Source: an archaeon
GTDB lineage: Archaea > Asgardarchaeota > Hermodarchaeia > Hermodarchaeales > Hermodarchaeaceae
Length of the DNA stretch: 17,410 bases
Assembly (NCBI GenBank): GCA_016550395.1
Contig: JABXGY010000232.1
Span: 1 to 17,410 of the forward strand
Reading direction: 5' to 3'
This document shows positions 13,628-17,410 of the stretch, in pieces. The position numbers and the translations under genes are program-made. Each line of letters starts with the position of its first letter. The first letter of the stretch is position 1. The notes beneath the pieces are model-generated. The model saw only the letters and a program-made list of their open reading frames with translations. It was not told where the DNA came from and ran no database searches.

Positions 13628-13660
13628 ATCAATTCCTCCGACTTGATCTCTATTTTACAT

Positions 13661-14086
13661 TTAACCTGGATATCTTCCTCTTCCCATACCTCCACCACGT
13701 CCTCCACCCCGACCTCTGCCGCCTCCCATTCCAGTATGGGCAGGTGTTGTCGAAGAAGATGTAGGGCTCAATTGTCCCGTTTTGTATTGTTCAACAGCGT
13801 TTCGAACTGTTCCATAAACTCCTATGAACACTGCCACGCCTCCAGCGTTCAACGCATTATATGCATTTGGTCCAACGTTTCCGGTCAATACTGCTGAAAC
13901 TCCTTGATCAACGACAAATTGTGCGGCTTGAATGCCTGCGCCACCGCCGGCCATTGCTCCAGGGTTGGGGATCGTGTTAAATTGCATTGTCTCAGGGTCA
14001 ATGAATATGAAATTAGCACAACGACCAAATCGAGGATCAATGGGTGCATCAAGTGTGGGACCTTGTGCGGATATACATATTTTCAT
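13661..14086 (-). CDS. NifX/ORP-like cofactor-binding protein with Gly/Arg-rich tail (copy 1)
   Basis: This 141-aa protein starts KICISAQGPTLDAPIDPRFGRC, with the family RFGR motif at 19-22. It continues MAGGGAGIQAAQFVVDQGVSAVLTGNVGPNAYNAL, the conserved centre of PF02579 proteins. Residues about 120-141 are a low-complexity tail of Gly, Arg and Met (GMGGGRGRGGG, ending GRGRYPG), as seen in many archaeal and clostridial members. Its ATG overlaps the stop of the regulator gene upstream (ATGA), so translation is coupled. It probably binds a metal-sulfur cluster delivered or energised by the two ATPases downstream. The metal is unknown. Confidence 0.9.
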   Translation of the reverse strand: MKICISAQGPTLDAPIDPRFGRCANFIFIDPETMQFNTIPNPGAMAGGGAGIQAAQFVVDQGVSAVLTGNVGPNAYNALNAGGVAVFIGVYGTVRNAVEQYKTGQLSPTSSSTTPAHTGMGGGRGRGGGRGGGMGRGRYPG

Positions 14087-14529
14087 AATTCTTCATCACT
14101 TTGTTTTTCTCCGATTTCTGAAGGTGCCAACCGACGCAAATAGTGACTATCACACCGCGGGCAAACTTCTGGTCGACCAGTACCAAATGGTTCAGTCCAC
14201 TGGGTTTGACAAGTAAAACAGCGGAACCAACGCACTTTGGGTAAATCGTAGGGTCCTCCGTCAATCCGGAGAGCCATCCCGTTCACCAGGGCATGTGCCA
14301 CTTTTGCATGAGCAGATTTTAGAATCCGATGCAGTGTGGGTTGTGACACTTTGAGTTGCTGGGCGGCTTCCTTTTGGGGAAGCCCCAAATGATCCTTCAC
14401 ACGAAGCGCTTCAAACTCATCGATGTTGAGTACTACCTCTCCGATTGTTCCGATGGGAATTCCTCGGGGTTTGTAGTAGGTAACATTGGGTTCTGCACGG
14501 ACAAACCTGCGTTTATATGGTCTTGGCAC
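14083..14529 (-). CDS. DUF134 family regulator with C-terminal zinc ribbon, first gene of the operon
   Basis: This 148-aa protein has the DUF134 core: RPYKRR, then LNIDEFEALRVKDHLGLPQKEAAQQLKVSQPTLHRILKSAHAKVAHAL, whose helix-turn-helix is at about 50-75. A zinc ribbon follows (C104-x2-C107 and C123-x2-C126). It is likely a transcription regulator of its own operon, and the zinc or Fe-S site could sense metal or redox state; this is inference. The start is GTG 14529 with no ribosome site. A TATA-like ACTTTTAAGT about 29 bases upstream suggests a leaderless message. A perfect 20-bp palindrome occupies the space between, an ideal operator for autoregulation. Confidence 0.9.
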   Translation of the reverse strand: MPRPYKRRFVRAEPNVTYYKPRGIPIGTIGEVVLNIDEFEALRVKDHLGLPQKEAAQQLKVSQPTLHRILKSAHAKVAHALVNGMALRIDGGPYDLPKVRWFRCFTCQTQWTEPFGTGRPEVCPRCDSHYLRRLAPSEIGEKQSDEEL

Positions 14530-14530
14530 A

Positions 14531-14550
14531 TTATGAATATATATTCATAA
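14531..14550. promoter_or_regulatory. Perfect 20-bp palindrome, putative operator of the ORP-like operon
   Basis: TTATGAATAT followed directly by ATATTCATAA is an exact 20-bp palindrome. It begins one base before the GTG of the regulator gene and ends just before the TATA-like element. A dimeric protein bound here would block the promoter. The DUF134 regulator encoded by the first gene is the obvious candidate. Confidence 0.65.
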
Positions 14551-14553
14551 CCT

Positions 14554-14563
14554 ACTTAAAAGT
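14554..14563. promoter_or_regulatory. Putative TATA element of the ORP-like operon
   Basis: ACTTAAAAGT (ACTTTTAAGT on the minus strand) is centred about 29 bases from GTG 14529, fitting a leaderless transcript on the minus strand. It is near-symmetric and might also serve the plus-strand TPP enzyme gene. Confidence 0.4.
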
Positions 14564-14636
14564 TACTCAAATTACAATGAACTACATGAAATAAGAAGAA
14601 CAAACACACTACGTTTCCCAAATTGTAAATTCCTAT

Positions 14637-14641
14637 GGAGG
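14637..14641 (+). promoter_or_regulatory. Ribosome binding site deciding the TTG start of the TPP enzyme
   Basis: GGAGG is nine bases before TTG 14651. ATGs at 14643 and 14646 are too close to it and out of frame with the enzyme, and no in-frame ATG or GTG was found between the palindrome and this site. Confidence 0.6.
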
Positions 14642-14650
14642 CATGATGTT

Positions 14651-16420
14651 TTGCTGATTTCAGGTGGAGAAATTCTCGCGCAATCTCTGGCCAATGAGCA
14701 GACCCGATATATCTATGGAATTATTGGTGACCAATGGAATTCTTTCTTTGATGTCCTTGCCCGAAAAGGTGACGAACTTGGTATCGAATTCATTACGACC
14801 CGGCATGAGGCCGCTGCGGCACATATGGCTGATGCTTATGCCCGGACAACAGGCAAACCCGGGATCTGTTTAGGAACCGTGGGACCAGGAGCTGCGAATC
14901 TTGTTGGTGGTGTTTACGCTGCATATGCTGATAGCGTTCCTATAATAGTTCTTACCGCTCAAAATCAAACATGGCGTATCTATCCCGATACAGGGATGAC
15001 GCAAGCGCTCGACCAACTTAATCTCTTCAAACCCATAGTAAAATGGAATGCTGTTGCCTGGAAAATTGAGCGCATTCCTCAACTTATCCAACATGCATTT
15101 CGCATTGCCCTATCTGGGAGACCCGGTCCTGTTCACCTCGATATTCCCTCCGATATTCTCTATGGAACCGTAGATCAATCACCACAAATTCATCCTCCAA
15201 ATCGATACCGCCGCACAATTCCTCCCACTGCTGATCCGCAACTTATTGGCAAAGCCGCACAAATGCTCCTTGAAGCCGAATTTCCACTCATTCATGCAGG
15301 TTCTGGTGTGTTATGGGCTAATGCCTCGGAAGTGCTCATCAAACTCGCCGAACACTTATCTGCAGCAGTTAGCATGAGTCCCACTGCACGAGGTTCAATT
15401 CCTGAAGATCACGCATTAGCTTTTAATCCCGGGCTTCAAACGGGGGCCTTTGCCCAAAATTGTGCTGATCTCGTTCTCTTAGTTGGGGGACGGCTTAGTG
15501 ATCTTGACTTCTGGGGAAAACCTCCTGGTTGGAAATTAAGCGATACACAAAAACTCATTCAAATTGACATTGCAGGCGATATGATCGGTTTAAATCGGGA
15601 AGTAGATTTAGCGTTAGTTGGTGATGCAAAAAGCACTCTCCAATTCCTTCTTTCGGAGGTCACCCGTCGTAGTGAACCCAAAACTCCCTCGACGCTGCTA
15701 GAGCAAAGCCAACAATCCCGTGATAGATGGGTACAATCCCAGCTAGACATAGCTTCTAAAGACGACAAATCAATTCATCCTCTTCGCCTCATTAAGGAAG
15801 TTCGTGACTTCTTCGACCGAAGCGCTATTAGCGTCGTGGATGGCGGTAATACCAACCTTTGGACAATAAACATTAATCGCATCTATGAACCGCGCACCTA
15901 TCTGTGTGCTACTGAATCCGGCCATTTAGGTGCAGGTCTCCCTTATGCCATTAGTGCACAACTTAGCCATCCTGATCGCCAAGTGTATCTAATTAGCGGG
16001 GATGGCTCATTTATGTTCAACATTCAAGAATTAGAAACCGCTGCCCGATACAATACACCCATCATTGCTGTGATAGCGAATGATCGTCGCTTTGGAATGA
16101 TAGCGGGTGTGCAGCATCTCCTATTCGATGATCGCTTTTTCCAGGTTGACTTCACCGATGTTCGATATGATCAAGTGGCAAAAGCCATGGGCTGCTATGG
16201 TGAACGTGTCACAGACGCAAAGGAGATTCGTCCGGCTCTAAAACGGGCGGTTAAATCAAAACAACCCGCAGTCATTGATGCAATTATTGATCGAGATGCC
16301 AATCTTAACCCACCCGAATTAGTACTTGTGGGGTCGATGTGGCTCGAAGGCTGTAAACCCCCTCCAGTCGAGGAAGAGAAGAAAGAGAAAAAAACTGTCA
16401 CCGAAGCTGTGGCAAGCTAA
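14651..16420 (+). CDS. Thiamine diphosphate-dependent enzyme, acetolactate synthase-like large subunit
   Basis: This 589-aa protein has the three domains of the family. The N-terminal pyrimidine-binding domain contains TTRHEAAAAHMADAYART, with E53 as the cofactor-activating Glu, and TVGPGAANL. The middle domain contains HLDIPSDI and the VLLVGGRLSD strand. The C-terminal pyrophosphate domain has the magnesium motif GDG (450-452) followed 24 residues later by N477. Members include acetolactate synthase, oxalyl-CoA decarboxylase, sulfoacetaldehyde acetyltransferase, glyoxylate carboligase and benzoylformate decarboxylase. The sequence alone does not decide among them. No acetolactate synthase small subunit or branched-chain pathway gene is adjacent, which argues against a normal IlvB role. 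The C terminus is an unusual charged tail (VEEEKKEKK). A Nudix gene follows 31 bases later. Confidence 0.9.
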   Translation: MLISGGEILAQSLANEQTRYIYGIIGDQWNSFFDVLARKGDELGIEFITTRHEAAAAHMADAYARTTGKPGICLGTVGPGAANLVGGVYAAYADSVPIIVLTAQNQTWRIYPDTGMTQALDQLNLFKPIVKWNAVAWKIERIPQLIQHAFRIALSGRPGPVHLDIPSDILYGTVDQSPQIHPPNRYRRTIPPTADPQLIGKAAQMLLEAEFPLIHAGSGVLWANASEVLIKLAEHLSAAVSMSPTARGSIPEDHALAFNPGLQTGAFAQNCADLVLLVGGRLSDLDFWGKPPGWKLSDTQKLIQIDIAGDMIGLNREVDLALVGDAKSTLQFLLSEVTRRSEPKTPSTLLEQSQQSRDRWVQSQLDIASKDDKSIHPLRLIKEVRDFFDRSAISVVDGGNTNLWTININRIYEPRTYLCATESGHLGAGLPYAISAQLSHPDRQVYLISGDGSFMFNIQELETAARYNTPIIAVIANDRRFGMIAGVQHLLFDDRFFQVDFTDVRYDQVAKAMGCYGERVTDAKEIRPALKRAVKSKQPAVIDAIIDRDANLNPPELVLVGSMWLEGCKPPPVEEEKKEKKTVTEAVAS

Positions 16421-16437
16421 AATTAGAAAGGCTATCT

Positions 16438-16445
16438 AAGGAGGG
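16438..16445 (+). promoter_or_regulatory. Ribosome binding site of the Nudix gene
   Basis: AAGGAGGG lies six bases before GTG 16452 and fixes that start. It sits in the 31-base gap after the TPP enzyme, so a joint transcript is likely. Confidence 0.65.
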
Positions 16446-16451
16446 TTCTAG

Positions 16452-17006
16452 GTGTCAAAACCCCTTATTCAACCCTGGAAATGTCTTAACCGAAAAACCG
16501 TGTATCAAAATCCCTGGATTACAGTATATGAAGACAATGTTCAACTTCCAAATGGACATGAAACAATTTATGGCGTAGTAGTACCCCCCACGGATTTCGT
16601 TGGCATTGTCCCAATCATTGAACCCGAATCCGTTGTAATGGTCCGTCAATACCGCTACATACAAGGAGCCATCACTTGGGAAATCCCCTCAGGTGCTCTG
16701 GATGAAGGTGAAACGCCTCGAGAGGCTGCTCAACGCGAACTGCGTGAGGAAATTGGATACCGTGCAAAATCGTTCAAACTACTCAATATAATGCGGTCAA
16801 ACAAATCCATAATGGATGATAAAGGCTATATCTTTCTTGCTACTGATCTAACTCCTTCTAAAGCCAAATCTGATGAAACTGAGGAAATTAGCATTGTTAT
16901 CGTACCCATTCAAAACGCACTTGAAATGGTCAGGAACTCGGAAATCACCGATTGTGTATCAATAATTGGACTTCTGCTCGCAAGTAAGCAAATACAAAAA
17001 TGGTAA
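16452..17006 (+). CDS. Nudix hydrolase, ADP-ribose pyrophosphatase type
   Basis: This 184-aa protein contains a perfect Nudix box (Gx5Ex7REUxEExGU) at residues 81-103, GALDEGETPREAAQ followed by RELREEIGY, whose Glu residues bind magnesium. Before it, residues ~66-80 (QYRYIQGAITWEIPSG) give the RQYR...WEIPSG signature of ADP-ribose and related ADP-sugar pyrophosphatases. It would split ADP-ribose to AMP and ribose 5-phosphate in the cytosol, clearing a reactive by-product of NAD turnover; the precise nucleotide is not certain. GTG 16452 has a strong ribosome site. It converges on the heat-shock gene with 17 bases between stops. Confidence 0.92.
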   Translation: MSKPLIQPWKCLNRKTVYQNPWITVYEDNVQLPNGHETIYGVVVPPTDFVGIVPIIEPESVVMVRQYRYIQGAITWEIPSGALDEGETPREAAQRELREEIGYRAKSFKLLNIMRSNKSIMDDKGYIFLATDLTPSKAKSDETEEISIVIVPIQNALEMVRNSEITDCVSIIGLLLASKQIQKW

Positions 17007-17023
17007 TTCTTTACTCTGTCAGA

Positions 17024-17410
17024 TTATTCAATTGAGATTTGTTTGATTTTTTCAATTTTTGGCACACGAATTTCTAAAAGCCCTTTTTTAAAAGAGGCTC
17101 GAATCTTATCAGAATCAGCATCCTTGGGAAGTGGTACCTTTTTAGCAAGTCGTTGGAACCGTATCTGCCGCTGGACGGTGCCCCAGCGTTCATAATGGAT
17201 CTCTTCACGCATTTTCGCCTGAACCGCTAAATGATCATCCATTACTAAAATCTCAATGTCTTCTTTATTCACCATTGGCAGATCTAGCGTTACGACGTAC
17301 TCTGTTTCGGTTTCTTCGACTTCTCCAAGGGCTTCAAGGCAACATGCATCGCCATCCCAGAGTGAACGCATTCGTAACCTGATATCTCCACTGGGAGCAA
17401 ACAATTCATC
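17024..17410 (-). CDS. Small heat-shock protein Hsp20/alpha-crystallin, 5' end outside the window
   Basis: The frame is open to the right edge (last visible codons Asp-Glu-Leu-Phe-Ala-Pro), so the true start is likely beyond base 17410; a TTG at 17404 is possible but unconvincing. The alpha-crystallin domain is clear: EYVVTLDLPMVNKEDIEILV, then DHLAVQAK, and near the end ASFKKGLLEIRVPK. The protein ends KQISIE, whose I-S-I is the C-terminal I-x-I motif used for oligomer assembly. It is an ATP-independent chaperone that holds unfolding proteins. The N-terminal part holds a CC pair (DACCLEAL), unusual in this family. Confidence 0.9.
   Translation of the reverse strand, partial: DELFAPSGDIRLRMRSLWDGDACCLEALGEVEETETEYVVTLDLPMVNKEDIEILVMDDHLAVQAKMREEIHYERWGTVQRQIRFQRLAKKVPLPKDADSDKIRASFKKGLLEIRVPKIEKIKQISIE

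Noticed and set aside
11498..14086. Nitrogen-fixation (nif) gene cluster or MinD cell-division system
   Set aside because: NifX-like and MinD-like domains alone do not mean nitrogenase or division-site placement. No nif structural or NifB radical SAM gene is seen, and the ferredoxin inserts point to metal-cluster work.
1..17410. tRNA or rRNA genes, CRISPR array, insertion sequences, prophage or toxin-antitoxin modules
   Set aside because: Reading both strands showed no cloverleaf or rRNA-like sequence, no regularly spaced repeats, no transposase or integrase motifs, and no recognisable toxin pair.

Overview
The window looks like part of an archaeal chromosome from an anaerobic or microaerobic organism rich in iron-sulfur redox proteins. 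Support for Archaea: a crenarchaeal-type single-stranded DNA-binding protein (one OB fold plus an Arg/Gly tail), an archaeal zinc-containing ferredoxin, a COG0731-type radical SAM protein, two DUF134 regulators, and several starts lying about 27-31 bases from a TATA-like element, as in leaderless archaeal genes. The exact lineage cannot be fixed from the sequence; an Asgard (Heimdall/Thor-like) or related uncultivated archaeon is a guess. Genes are densely packed, with GTG and TTG starts common. I saw no tRNA, rRNA, CRISPR array, insertion sequence or phage gene.

Layout. 1-579 (-): N-terminal part of an M20 metallopeptidase, cut by the window edge. 703-1905 (+): unrecognised 400-aa helical protein with an EF-hand-like loop. 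1907-2749 (-): DUF362 protein. 2826-3284 (+): dual-specificity phosphatase. 3331-6237: a redox block with a ferritin-like protein that has lost ligands, a Cys-rich two-cluster Fe-S protein coupled to a small 8Fe ferredoxin, a Bcp-type peroxiredoxin and a flavin reductase-rubredoxin fusion. 6306-6539 (-): small unknown ORF. 6717-7297 (+): a 32-codon ORF overlapping (ATGA) the SSB gene, then an intrinsic-type terminator. 7379-7924 (-): GNAT acetyltransferase. 8043-9697 (+): zinc ferredoxin and acyl-CoA dehydrogenase. 9694-10689 (-): radical SAM protein.

The most interesting part is 10737-14550. Five minus-strand genes (DUF134 regulator with zinc ribbon, two NifX/ORP-like cofactor-binding proteins, two MinD-type ATPases each carrying a ferredoxin insert) form one tightly coupled operon. 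Beside it lie a second DUF134 regulator and a divergent small zinc-ribbon protein. This matches the gene content of bacterial 'orange protein' (Mo-Cu cluster) loci rather than nitrogen fixation, since no nif structural genes are present. A perfect 20-bp palindrome fills the space between the putative TATA element and the GTG of the operon. Twin TGTG-N6-CACA sites sit between the second DUF134 gene and the zinc-ribbon gene. Both look like operators.

14651-17006 (+) encodes a thiamine-diphosphate enzyme of the acetolactate-synthase family and a Nudix ADP-sugar-type hydrolase, probably co-transcribed. A small heat-shock protein (-) runs off the right edge.
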